Part shown: positions 37,196-48,310 of the stretch, in pieces
How the letters are laid out: each line of letters starts with the position of its first letter
Numbering within the stretch: position 1 is the stretch's first letter
Notes under the pieces: generated by a model
Database searches by the model: none
What the model was told of the DNA's origin: nothing
The model's input: the letters and a program-made list of their open reading frames with translations, nothing else
From: Cladocopium goreaui
Lineage: Eukaryota > Sar > Dinophyceae > Suessiales > Symbiodiniaceae
DNA: 64,000 nt
Direction: 5' to 3'
Assembly: GCA_947184155.2 (NCBI GenBank)
Contig: CAMXCT020002369.1
Location: 577,580 to 641,579, forward strand
Translations under genes and position numbers: made by a program

Positions 37196-39423
37196 TTAGG
37201 CGGCGCCAAAGAGATACAGGGATCCACCAAAGTCCTCGCTGCCCCATGTCACAATGTCACCATCTAATTTGATAGCTGCGAATGCCCGCTCGTTGGACTG
37301 AATCTCCTTGACATTCCTTAAACGATCTCGGACCCCGCTGCAGTCGCCACCGTAGCTCTGAGCGCCCCAAGCAACCACCGTTCGGTCTTCGCGGATTGCT
37401 GCGAATGCTCGCTCTGAGGCCTGAATCTCTTGCACATCTTTCAGTTCATCACGGACTGCACTGCTGTCGCCCCCAAACCCAGGATCGCCCCAGGTGACAA
37501 CCGAACCATCTTCCAGGAGCGCGGCGAAAGCACGTTCAGAGGCTTGGAGATGCTTGACATTCCTGCACGGCGTGCGCACATGCAATGCCTTCTACCCATG
37601 ATGCCTTAAAACATCATTTTGGGCACTGTGTGACGACCCAATGCGAGGTACTAATGGACCCACAAATTTGGCCGTGTTCAGAATAACTTGGAGGGCAGAG
37701 AATGTTGAGCCGTGGGTGAAAGCGCTCCCAAAACACGTTTCCAAGGTCCTGAGCTGATTTTGAACAGGGGTGGCAACCCCCCCAAACATCCGGCTTCCCC
37801 AGGACGTGACGCTGCCATTGCGTTTGATGGCCGCGAAGGCGCCAGTGGAGCCTTGTACATCCACTACATCTGTCAGCTGGTCCTGGACACTGTCGCCTCA
37901 GCTTGGTCATTTTTCTTCCCAATGTCTTTCTGGTACCCTTAAGAACAGGAAAAACTCAACTCTTTCATAGGCTGGAGGTCATTACTCCCAGAAAAAAAAA
38001 ATATCAGCAAAGGTCAGCAAAATACAATCCGCGCTCTGTAAATGGCGATTGGCAGCTTCCACCAAAGATGCTGTTTCCCCAGCAAACCACACTTCCATCC
38101 ACCAAGATCGCAGCAAAGGAGCTCCAGTTGCTGAAGAGTTTCCAAGCTGGCTGGCTGGTAGCCACTTCCCCAACCCCACCACACTCTGGGTCGCCCCAGG
38201 TGACGATGGAGCCATCCGCCAACTTGGCTCCAAAGGCAGACCAGGTGGCATGGATGGCCTCAACCCCCTGCAGCCGCTGTCTCACTGACCGGCAGTCGCC
38301 ACCAGACCCAGCATGGCCCCAAGATACCACGTGGCCATCTGCCAGTATAGCTGCGAATGCCCGCTCGTTGGACTGAATCTCCTTGACATTCCTTAAACGA
38401 TCTCGGACCCCGCTGCAGTCGCCACCGTAGCTCTGAGCGCCCCAAGCAACCACCGTTCGGTCTTCGCGGATTGCTGCGAATGCTCGCTCTGAGGCCTGAA
38501 TCTCTTGCACATCTTTCAGTTCATCACGGACTGCACTGCTGTCGCCCCCAAACCCAGGATCGCCCCAGGTGACAACCGAACCATCTTCCAGGAGCGCGGC
38601 GAAAGCACTGCTCGTTGCTTGTACTCTCTCAACATTCCGCAGCTGCTCCTCAAAGTGACTGCCCAGCATAAAAAGAATACATGATTCCATTGATTTCCAC
38701 TATAGTCATCTATAGTCTGATCAGACCCCTTTGATTCAGAAACACCATCTGCGAAAAAAAAAAAACGCAAAACAACCTTCATGGTTGAATGTTGTCCCAT
38801 CCAACCATTCCTCCAACCGACTCCCACTCCTGCACATTGCTAGCATCCCCACCCGCCAGTGGATCGCCCCAGACCATCAGATCGCTGGCACCGGTCCAGG
38901 CTACAAAGGCTGACTTGGAGGCGGCCAGGTGCGGCACCTCCACCACGGCAGTGAGGCAATCCTCTGGGGCAGGGAAAACTGCCAAGGCTTTAGTTCAGAT
39001 GTTTTTTCTTGGATTGAAGTGGGAATTTGATGGTTGAAGGGAAACCCATTGAGTTTTTATTGGCCGTTGAAATTATTCGCCATTGAAAGATGAGGGTCCA
39101 GAATGCGTTTGTTACCCAAACGCAAATGATTATACAGCGCAACTTGCTTTATCCCTAAAACAGATCATACCACATTTCAGGAGGAGCAAACAAAATTGCT
39201 CATAGATTAACTTAGCATCTCCATCTTTCAGTCCCTCTTCCCAGAGGCACCGCTGTGGTGCCAGCAGCATCTGCCCCTCTTTGGTCAACAGCTGCAGTAG
39301 GCCTTGGGTCTTCAAGCGCTGTTGCGCAGCGCATTTCAACCAACCAACGGTTGCGTCTGCTGCCACGCTCAACGAAGCATTTTGCCCACTGGGTAAAGCC
39401 ACGGTGATGTCCATAGTCACCAT
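37196..39423 (-). CDS. Ubiquitin-like + RCC1-like repeat protein, multi-exon
   Basis: At least five exons read right to left. Exon 1 (about 39423-39211) starts MVTMDITVALPSGQNASL and is a ubiquitin-like fold of about 70 residues ending near LKDGD. Exon 2 (about 38963-38850) follows a clean acceptor, CCCTGCCCCAG. It continues with LTAVVEVPHLAASKSAF and the first WGDP..GGD repeat. Exon 3 (about 38647-38045) holds four to five repeats of the form AFAA[IL]..DG.VV[TA]WG....GGD. Exon 4 (about 37893-37735) and exon 5 (about 37560-37196, ending GGSLYLFGAA and stop) add more. The repeats resemble RCC1/HERC beta-propeller blades but are shorter, about 40 residues. Dinoflagellate genomes hold many such proteins, often auto-named HERC-like, yet no HECT ligase domain is present here. 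A scaffold or binding role is inferred. Exon ends are approximate; exon 1/2 may use a GC or GA donor. Confidence 0.75.
37272..37533 (-). repeat. 262-bp exact duplication, copy in exon 5
   Basis: Matches 38347-38608 over all 262 bases that I compared, with divergence beginning at once outside. It codes for two RCC1-like blades (SERAFAAIREDRTVVAWGAQ and neighbours) in the same reading frame as the other copy. Confidence 0.9.
38347..38608 (-). repeat. 262-bp exact duplication, copy in exon 3
   Basis: Partner of 37272-37533. The flanking blades differ between exons 3 and 5, so either a short segment was copied recently or gene conversion has homogenised just this part. Confidence 0.9.
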
Positions 39424-39519
39424 GGCTCCAGGAGGTTGCCTCAGCCCTTCGATTTGCCAGGCTTCCTCGAAATTCGTAAACCTGGGCCTGGTGGGCCAAC
39501 CAGGAGGTCCAAGCAAAGA

Positions 39520-40022
39520 TGCTCCATCTATCTTCTTGGAAGCCGTGTACTATCCATCTCCAAACTCTCCTACTATGCAAAATCAAATTTGTGTTGGATG
39601 TGAGCTGTGGTAGAGGACATGGAAACTCTTTGCCATGCCTTTTGTGATAGATTTCTCTTTTTCGGCAGTCACTCATTCGAGATTGTGAGTTTGATCCAAA
39701 AGAAGAAGCGACTGGCTTAGCAGCCATTCATTTCCATTTCCCGGAAGCTGGCAAGGAGAGCCTAAATTGCAAATCACCATTTGGCCATCCCAACCTCCAC
39801 TGACCATTGAAACACACCTCAAAAGGGTCCTCTTTTACTTCAATGCATCCCACTTTGATTGGGTACCTTTTGGTGCTTCGGTCCCAATTTTACGCTGGGT
39901 CCGCTGGGTGGTTGCTACTGTATCTTTTGGTGCTTCGGCCCCTTGCGGCTATGATTCACCTATAGTGTCTTGGAGCAACCCTGTTTTTTGGCCGGGTCTT
40001 TGCTATCTTTTGGTGACTTAGG
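39520..40022. other. No recognisable gene
   Basis: Unique sequence upstream of the RCC1-like gene. Overlapping minus frames exist near 39212-39727 but read as shadows of exon 1. I see no clear promoter element. Confidence 0.4.
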
Positions 40023-40024
40023 CT

Positions 40025-40132
40025 TACCCTCTGGTAAACTAACATAGCTATGGAAAATCACTATTTTTACTATGTATATAGATCAACTATGAATAACAAT
40101 TTTCAATAGCTATATTAAATTACCAGAGGGTA
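40025..40132. mobile_element. Foldback MITE-like element, copy 1
   Basis: About 108 bp bounded by the exact 13-bp inverted repeat TACCCTCTGGTAA / TTACCAGAGGGTA. The pairing extends inward for about 30 more bases with mismatches (ACATAGCTATGGAAAAT against a partner ending ATTTTCAATAGCTATATT). There is no coding capacity. A related copy is at 44891-44987, which supports a small non-autonomous family. Confidence 0.6.
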
Positions 40133-40154
40133 GTCTTTATTCTTGTTGGGTTGA

Positions 40155-42506
40155 ACACCATCCCAGATCTTGTCGGAGCCTGTGGCTCGTCCAGAAGTCG
40201 CATGTCATCGTCCGGAGGAGGTGGGGGTGGCACGAAACGCTGGCGCTGCCTGGAAAGCGAGCTCTGCCAAGTGCCAAAATGGGGGGGTTAACCATTAGGA
40301 AATAGGAGTTTAACCATCATTATTTCATCAAAATGGGTGGTTTTACCATCATTATAAAGATGGTGGTTTAACCATCATGTTTATAAACTTAAAAAATGAA
40401 CAGAAATGATGGAAATAGGGGTATGGGATTAGCTTTCCATAAATAATGAATGGAGGTTCTGACTTACCCCACAAAAGATGGACTACCTTGGCTTTTGGAC
40501 GAAGGGGATGCTGTTCAGAGGCCAAGTACCCACATGTTTAGTCTGATTTTGAGGAGCATTCCAGACATATCCAAAAAATATCACGAAAATGATGGGAAAA
40601 AAATGGCTCTTGAAGATTGTGTCACAAGTGGAGTTCACTTCCCCCACTTTCAGCCCAGCCACGGCTCATGTTCGTGGACCCGATGGACAATGTGATGACG
40701 CACCTGGAGGTCCCAGTTCACATGGTGTCCATAAATGGGGGGTCTCCAAAATGGACGGTTTATAATGGAAAATCCTCGAAAAATGGGTGATTTAGGGGTA
40801 CCCCCATAGGAAACCTTCATCTGCGGCTTAAAGTTACATGGAATTTGGTCATGAAACATTGGAATCTAACTTTAACTTCAACCAGCAAGAATGGGGATTG
40901 TGGTTGTTTGATCGGATTATTTGTGGGGCCTGAATGGAGTACACCAATTGGGATTTAAACATGGGGACTCTGATGTGCCATGGAATTACTAATGGGATAT
41001 GAATGAATGCACCATCCATATGAAATGGGAATTATCTGAGATATGGGTACAGTATGTCACAGATGGGGAAAAAGGGGGTATAGCAGTGATAAATTACGTG
41101 TCTGTCTTTTTGTCTGTCTTTTTGGGGTGTACTATACCCTATTATCCAAAAGATTGGAGAGGCTTCGTGCAAGGGACAATTCACTGGAAACAAGGTTCCA
41201 AGTGGGGGGTTAACCATCAATTATAGGTTAAGTGATGATTAAAGTAGCGTTTCACAAACTTTCATTGGTGTTCGATGTTTTTTTTCGTGGGCGATCTGTA
41301 AAATTTCCCTGAAACCAATTCAGAGAGATGTCAACCATGAAACTAGCCTTTTTTTCCCTGCACGCAACACATCCAAGATGCAAACAAAGCGAAAGAAAAC
41401 AACATGAATTTTCTCTGCTGATTGGGCAGAACTTGTCCCCAGATCTTCAACACACGAGCCCGGCACTGTCATATGACCTTGACCTGGCCGTGAATGGCAG
41501 CGATGGTGGGCGGCACGGATGGAATGGATGGCATGGCGACTTCTCCAAATCCAAACAGGGTATCTAGTCAAGAGCATGCCCCATCATGAGACCAAAAACG
41601 CAGAATATATAATCATCTAATCTAATCATCCAAATCAAAAAACGGATTCTCCCATCATGAGACCTTGGAATCCAACAAATTTAACAAATCTGCAAAGCAA
41701 AAACAGTGCAACGCCAAGAACCCCCTTTTGAGGTCACTTTCTCCCAGCAACACACAGCCAGCATCACCGTGGTTGACACCATTCCCTGTCGTGATGGTTT
41801 CCTCATGCGAATAGGACATCCCATCCTTGCCTCACGAAAAGTTTTGTCTCCGACAAACCTAGAGGTCTGAACCCCAAATCCAGTTATATATATATATATA
41901 TACAGTATATGGTTTGATTATTAAAAAAAGGCATTTAATTGATTTACACAATAGTTGGTCCCTAAAAGGGAACCCATTTCATCGGCGACGTAAAGAAAAC
42001 TACAAGTTCATCGGCGCAACGGAAACCCAGCAGCACCCATGTTTTTTTCCGATGATTTGCCATGACCCATGATCCCATCATAAACCATGATCCCCTTGCT
42101 GGTGAACTCCCAAAAAGATCACCAAATTTTGCCAAATCTAAATTCATAAATGGTCAAATCCATCATTTATTGCTTAAACCCTCCATTTATTCCTGACGAT
42201 TTTTCTTCATCTATTCCAGGTTAAAACATCAAAGCCTCCAAAGCCTTCATTTATATATTCCTGGTGAAATTCTCCAAATTTCTTCGCAAAGCCTGACAGC
42301 TGAGGTCATTCACCGTGGTGACCAGCGACATGTCCGTGATCGTGATGGCCGTGGCTGACCTGACCCAGCTGTCCAAGTGGCCACTTCTTCGAAGGAGAAC
42401 ATGTATCATATGGCTGTTGTTCATAGGTATGTATGTATACATATGCAGCGTAAGGATATGTTTATGATACGTATGTATCTATATGTATCCATATGTTTCT
42501 TTTTGC

Positions 42507-42541
<35 letters not shown>

Positions 42542-42729
42542 GATCTATCGATCTATCGATCTATCGATCTATCGATCTATCAATCTATCGATCTATCGAT
42601 CTATCGATCTATCGATCTATCGATCTATCGATCTATCGATCTATCGATCTATCGATCTATCGATCTATCGATCTATCTGTCTATCTATCTATCTATCGAT
42701 CTATCTATCTATCTACCTATGTATCTATG

Positions 42730-42760
<31 letters not shown>

Positions 42761-43496
42761 GTATGTATGTATGTATGTATGTGTGTATGTGTGTGTGTAT
42801 GTCTGTATGTGTGTATGTGTGTATGTGTGTATGTGTGTATGTGTGTATGTGTGTATGTGTGTATGTGTGTATTTGTGTATGTGTGTATGTCTGTATGTCT
42901 GTCTGTCTGTCTGTCTGTATGTATGTATGTATACATCGATACATGATACATCGATACATCGATACATCGATACATCGATACATCGATACATCGATACATC
43001 GATACATCGATACATCGATACATCGATACATCGATACATCGATACATCGATACATCGATACATCGATACATCGATACATCGATACACCGATACACCGATA
43101 CACCGATACACCGATACACCGATACAATCGATGTATCGATGTATCGATGTATCGCTGTATCGATGTATCGATGTATCGATGTATCGGTGTATCGATGTAT
43201 CGATGTATCGGTGTATCGATGTATCGATGTATCGGTGTATCGATGTATCGACGTATCGATGTATCGATGTATCGACGTATCGACGTATCGACGTATCGAC
43301 GTATCTAGGTATCTAGGTATCTATGTATCTATGTATCTATGTATCTATGTATCTATGTATCTATGTGTCTATGTATCTATGTATCTACGTATCTACGTAT
43401 CTACGTATCTACGTATGTACGTATCTACGTATTTACGTATCTACGTATCTACGTATCTACGTATGTACGTATCTATCTATCTATCTATCTATCTAC

Positions 43497-43530
<34 letters not shown>

Positions 43531-45085
43531 CTCCATCTCTCTATCTCTCTATCTCTCTATCTCTCTATCTATCTATCTATCTATCGATCTATCTATCTAT
43601 CTATCTACCTATGTATCTATGAATCTATGTATCTATGTATGTATCTATCTATCTATCTATGTATGTATGTATGTATGTGTGTGTATGTGTGTATGTGTGT
43701 ATGTGTGTGTGTTTGCGGTGTTTTACTTCTGGATATAGGGCATGTAGATAAACACGACATGCAATGTATACATATATATATATATGTGTGTGTGTGTCTA
43801 CACGGCTGCAGGCTGCAGGTTATCTTGGGCCCAAATTGCTGGTCGGTTTTCCGACCACCTGTGGCCCGAGCATGATGTTCGTGATGAACCACCACAGGTC
43901 CCGATCCATCTGATCCCTGGTCGGCGGAACTGCTGCAGCATTGCATGAGAAACGCATATCGAAAGCCGGTGAAACAGTGATGCCAAAAGAGTGGCAGTGC
44001 CCGGCACCAGGGCCTCCATCACCCAGTACTGAACCTCCTCCTCTGGCTGATCAACTGGCGCCTGCCGCAAATCTCAATCAGGCCCAAATTGAGTCACAAA
44101 GTTGTCAAATTTTGGGAGGCCTTCAATAATTCTATCCAACAAAAACCTCAAAAAAAAATGATTTGAGACCCCATCACGAGTCGGCCCGCAAAGCTCTCAG
44201 TGTTTCTCCCTTCATTGTGTGGATTTCCGGGAAATACAGGAAACCAATGTTTTTCCCGTCAAAGAGCGATTTTTGGTGGCAATCAATGGTATCTAACATT
44301 GAAGGGCTCTGCCTGGCTGGGGTCATCCGGGACGATCTCATTCTTGTCCTGAAACCAGGTGGCGAACATACCTGTTTCCTCAATCATCCTGGTTGATCGT
44401 TAGCTGGTTCCACCAATTCCAATGCAGAATTCCATGGGTATCAGTCATGTGTTATACACATATTATATATATATATACATACATACATTACATTACATTA
44501 CATTACATTACATTACGTTACGTTACATTACATTACATTACATTACATACATACATGCATACATACATACATACATACGCTGCAAGTTTTCATGTTTTTT
44601 TCAGCATGAATGTGACAACCAACACTAGCAACAAATCCGAAACATCTGGAGGGTTCGGACCAGAGCAAAATCATTTGAATCTATCTGGTCAATTGTTAGA
44701 ACTCACGACCCTGAAATTAACCAGTTTCATGTCCAACCTGAAATACCTGCAAAAATGATGAAAAATTAGTTGGTAAGCAAATATCGCCGTTTATGGCAAA
44801 AAATGATGTTGTATTATGGATTGTATGGGGGTATAAAGGGAAAAAATCATAGCAATGTTAGTTTAGCTGGTTGGTAAACCATCTATACCATCTGGTAACT
44901 CAAGATAGCTCTGGAAAATTGTCCATTTATAAATTATTTTCCTCTCAAAATGATGTTTTTTCCATAGCAAACTGCTAAGTTACCAGACGCTACCCATCCA
45001 CTTGATTGCCCTTCTCGGATTCCAAGCCAGGTCCACATCCACGGGTGTGTGCGATGCCACCTGGGAGAAACATCTATCGATGGGG
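40155..45085 (-). CDS. Unrecognised intron-rich gene(s), exon candidates
   Basis: Several minus-strand segments look coding and end at plausible donors. They are: about 45085-44980 (SQVASHTPVDVDLAWNPRR); 44385-44300 (EETGMFATWFQDKNEIVPDD, followed by GTTAGA); 44262-44175 (DGKNIGFLYFPEIHTMKGE); 44070-43850 (PEEEVQYWVMEALVPGTATL in one frame and RDLWWFITNIMLGPQ in another, followed by GTGGTC); 42395-42265 (ITITDMSLVTTVNDLSCQAL); 42060-41965 (VLLGFRCADELVVFFTSPMK); 41545-41484 (PSIPSVPPTIAAIHGQ, followed by GTCAAG); 40265-40155 (QRFVPPPPPPDDDMRLLDEP). A single gene with microsatellite-filled introns is possible, but the joins, phases and even the number of genes are unresolved. No family is recognised. 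Confidence 0.3.
40270..41410. other. No convincing gene
   Basis: AT-rich DNA with short degenerate direct and inverted repeats (GGTTTAACCATCAT and variants near 40285-40380) and a few 60-80-codon frames without coding character. Confidence 0.4.
42507..43714. repeat. Composite GATA/GTAT-type microsatellite, about 1.2 kb
   Basis: Ordered blocks are: (CTAT)n to 42540; (CGATCTAT)n to about 42690; (CTAT)n to 42760; (GTAT)n; (GTGTGTAT)n about 42781-42890; (GTCT)n; (CGATACAT)n 42931-43125; (CGATGTAT)n 43131-43300; (CTATGTAT)n and (CTACGTAT)n to 43470; (CTAT)n to about 43660; then GTAT/GTGT. All reading frames are open, giving long Ser-Ile-Tyr or Tyr-Val-Cys strings. These are artefacts of the 8-bp periodicity and not genes. 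Confidence 0.95.
42931..43300. repeat. Inverted microsatellite, arms about 170-195 bp
   Basis: (CGATACAT)n on the left turns into its reverse complement (CGATGTAT)n on the right at about 43126, around an ATCGAT centre. The left arm's CACCGATA variants near the centre have counterparts (TATCGGTG) in the right arm, though not in strict register. The DNA could extrude a long cruciform. Confidence 0.9.
44460..44578. repeat. CATTA pentanucleotide and CATA microsatellite
   Basis: TA steps, then about 12 tandem CATTA units including two CGTTA variants (44485-44545), then CATA repeats to the GCTGCAAG boundary. Confidence 0.9.
44891..44987. mobile_element. Foldback MITE-like element, copy 2
   Basis: Bounded by the exact 10-bp inverted repeat TCTGGTAACT / AGTTACCAGA. 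The inner left part CAAGATAGCTCTGGAAAAT resembles the 40025 element (ACATAGCTATGGAAAAT), and the inner right part contains TTTTTTCCATAGC. The length is about 97 bp. Similar ends and size make a shared family likely. Confidence 0.5.
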
Positions 45086-45157
45086 ATACAATCATGTATA
45101 ATGTGTAATACAATTTCAACAATGTTATAGTTATGTTCGTCATGTATATGTGTGTAT

Positions 45158-45330
45158 GCATATATATATATATAAATAAAGAAATAAATAAATAAATTTT
45201 TTAAAAAAATATATATATATATATATATGTTCCCGTGTCCCGTGTTCACGGCCCCCCCTCCCCCCCATATGGTATAAGGGTTTACCCCCCCCACCCATGT
45301 TTCTTCCCAACCCCCCCCACCACATCCACA
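45158..45330. repeat. AT tracts followed by homopolymeric C runs
   Basis: TA repeats, AAATA repeats and A/T runs (45158-45228), then several C runs of 6-9 bases (45249-45320). An abrupt AT-to-C switch lies directly left of the 325-bp satellite. Confidence 0.8.
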
Positions 45331-45351
45331 AGGGGAGGGATACATAGACAC

Positions 45352-47430
45352 TCGTGTGTGCGGCGGTTGCGGCTGGGGTCGTTCCGGACGTAATGGGTTC
45401 CTCCTCTGTGTTCTGCAACGAGTGGTTGTGTCTGTGTGCGTAGTTCTATTCGTTTCTTGAATCTGTGGTTGCAGATCGCATTGGAGTGGCTACATGATTG
45501 TTGTCATCTGGTGTTGCCAAGCGCGTAGAGAGATGCAGGTTTGCTACGTGATGCTGCGAAACGTATTGTAATGGCTGCATGAATGTTGCATGGGCTTTGT
45601 TTTGGGGAGGAAGCCGGAGCACGAAACCTTGTATTCTTCCGTGTAAAGTAGCTGCAGGCGGCGATGAAAGGTACCTTGTGTGTGTGTGCGGCGGGTGCGG
45701 CTGGGGTCGTTCCGGACGTATTGGGTTCCTCCTCTGTGTTCTGCAACGAGTGGTTGTGTCTATGTGCGTAGTTCTTTGCGTTTCTTGAATCTGTGGTTGC
45801 AGATCGCATTGGAGTGGCTGCATGATTGTTGTCATCTGGTGTTGCCATGTGCGTAGAGAGATGCAGGTTTGCGACGTGATGCTGCGAAATGTGATGTAAT
45901 GGCTGCATGAATGTTGCATGGGCTTTGTTTTGGGGAGGAAGCCGGAGCACAAAACCTTGTATTTTTCCGTGTAAAGTGGCTGCAGCCGGCGATGAAAGGT
46001 GCCTCGTGTGTGTGCGGCGGTTGCGGCTGGGGTCGTTCCGGACGTACATGGGTTCCTCCTCTGTGTTCTGCAACGAGTAGTTGTGTCTATGTGCGTAGTT
46101 CTTTGCGTTTCTTGAATGTGCGGTTGCAGATCGCATTGGAGTGGCTGCATGATTGTTGTCATCTGGTGTTGCCATGCGCGTAGAGAGATGCAGGTTTGCT
46201 ACGTGATGCTGCGAAACGTATTGTAATGGCTGCATGAATGTTGCATGGGCTTTGTTTTGGGGAGGAAGCCGGAGCACAAAACCTTGATTTTTTCCGTGTA
46301 AAGTGGTTGCAGCCGGCGATGAAAGGTACCTCGTGTGTGCGGCGGTTGCGGCTGGGGTCGTTCCGGACGTACATGGGTTCCTCCTCTGTGTTCTGCAACG
46401 AGTAGTTGTGTCTATGTGCGTAGTTCTATGCGTTTCTTGAATCTGTGGTTGCAGATCGCATTGGAGTGGCTGCATGATTGTTGTCATCTGGCGTTGCCAT
46501 GCGCGTAGAGAGATGCAGGTTTGCTACGTGATGCTGCGAAACGTATTGTAATGGCTGCATGAATGTTGCATGGGCTTTGTTTTGGGGAGGAAGCCGGAGC
46601 ACAAAACCTTGATTTTTTCCGTGTAAAGTGGTTGCAGCCGGCGATGAAAGGTACCTCGTGTGTGCGGCAGTTGCGGCTGGGGCCGTTCCGGACGTAATGG
46701 GTTCCTCCTCTGTGTTCTGCAACGAGTGGTTGTGTCTATGTGCGTAGTTCTTTGCGTTTCTTGAATCTGTGGTTGCAGATCGCATTGGAGTGGCTGCATG
46801 ATTGTTGTCATCTGGTGTTGCCATGTGCGTAGAGAGATGCAGGTTTGCTACGTGATGCTGCAAAACGTATTGTAATGGCTGCGTGAATGTTGCACGGGCT
46901 TTGTTTTGGGGCGGAAGCCGGAGCACGAAACCTTGTATTTTTCTGCGTAAAGTGGCGGCAGCCAGCGATGAAAGGTACCTTGTGTGTGTGTGCGGCTTCC
47001 TCCCCTGTGTTCTGCAACGAGTGGTTGTGTCTATGTGCGTAGTTCTATTCGTTTCTTGAATCTGTGGTTGTAGAATGCATTGGAATGGCTGCATGACTGC
47101 ATGACTGTTGTCATCTGGTGTTGCCATGTGTTAGATACATGCGGGTTAGCCACGTGATGCTGCAAAGCGCATTGTAATGGCTGCATGACTGTTGCATGGG
47201 GCTTGTGTTGGGGAGGACGCCGGAGCACGAAACCTTGCATTTTTCCGTGTAAAGTGGCTGCAGGCGGCGATGAAAGGTACCTCCTTTGTGCGGCGGGTGC
47301 AGCTGGGGTCGTTCCGGACGTAATGGGTTCCTCCTCTGTGTTCTGCAACGAGTGGTTGTTCCTGTGTGCGTACTGCTTTGCGTTTCTTGAATCTGTGGTT
47401 GCAGATCGCATTGTCGTGGCTGCGTCAAGG
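45352..47430. repeat. Satellite of about 325 bp, 6-7 copies
   Basis: The landmark GTTCCGGACG recurs at 45381, 45709, 46035, 46360, 46685 and 47311, giving spacings of 328, 326, 325, 325 and then 626 (two units, the middle one deleted for this part near 46993). Other shared words are GATCGCATTGGAGTGGCT, TTGTTTTGGGGAGGAAGCC and AGGCGGCGATGAAAGGTACC. Copies differ by several percent. Long minus-strand frames of 230-330 codons span three monomers, with a repeated Thr/Gln/His-rich peptide of about 109 residues. They shift frame between copies and I do not call them genes. Confidence 0.9.
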
Positions 47431-47884
47431 TTGCTTGGTGCCGCGGCTGCATGCGTAATACTATTGTCTTTTGCAGCTGGATCTCGCAAATAGGATTGGA
47501 GTGGCTGCACCAAGGCTGCTACAGTGATTTGTCAGCAGATTTTCTCAATTTTGGCGCTAGTAATTTTCCTTTCAAAAGTCCTTTTAAAAAGTGCTTCAAT
47601 ATCGTCTTTTTTTTCGCTTTGTGAACGAGATCCATCCGGTTTTGGAGCTGCAAGTCCCGACGCCGTTGCGCGTAGTTCTTTTGTGTTTTGCAACTCAGTC
47701 TAGTGCGCGTAGTTCTTTAGTGTTGTGCGTAATACTATTGTCTTTCGCGTGTCTAGTTGTAAAAGCTTCTGAGTATGTAAACGCTTGCCATGTGTAAAAG
47801 CATTCTGTGTATAAGTGTTCTGTGTGTAAACGCTTGCTGTGTGTCAAAGCTTGTTGTGTGTAAAAGCTTCTCTGCGAAAGAACT

Positions 47885-48310
47885 TGCTGTGTGTAAAAGC
47901 TTTTGTTGTGCAAGCTTTGTAGTACAAAGTGGTACATGGAAGTGCTTTTGTGCAAGCTTTGCAGTACAAAGTAGTACTGGGTGCAAGCTTTGTAGTATTG
48001 CGCAAGCTTTGTAGTACAAAGTAGTACGGCGAAAAGCTTTGTGTAAGCTTTGTAGTACAAAGTAGTACTGGGGAGTACTTTGTGCAAGCTTTGTAGTACA
48101 AAGTAGTACTGGGACGTGCTTTGTGCAAGCTTTGTAGTACAAAGTAGTACTGGGAGGTGCTTTGTGCAAGCTTTGTAGCACAAAGTAGTACTGGGAAGTA
48201 CTCTGTGCAAGCTTTGTTTACAAAGTAGTACTGGGGAGTACTGTGTGCAAGTTTTGTAGTACATAGTAGTACTGGGAAGTGCTTTGTGCAAGCTTTGTAG
48301 TTCAAAGTAT
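47885..48310. repeat. 41-bp repeat rich in GTACTACAAAGC
   Basis: Around ten copies of TTTGTGCAAGCTTTGTAGTA followed by CAAAGTAGTACTGGGAAGTGC, some shortened. To the left (47755-47900) is a degenerate array of 16-18 bp built on TTGCTGTGTGTAAAAGCTT. The monomer holds AAGCTTTGTAGTACAAAG, whose halves pair partly. Confidence 0.9.

Noticed and set aside
39212..39727. 171-codon minus frame overlapping the ubiquitin-like exon
   Set aside because: It is in another frame of the same exon. The ubiquitin-like frame has recognisable fold spacing and joins to the next exon.
42377..43738. Long Ser-Ile-Tyr / Tyr-Val-Cys frames
   Set aside because: They are artefacts of 4- and 8-bp microsatellites; every frame is open.
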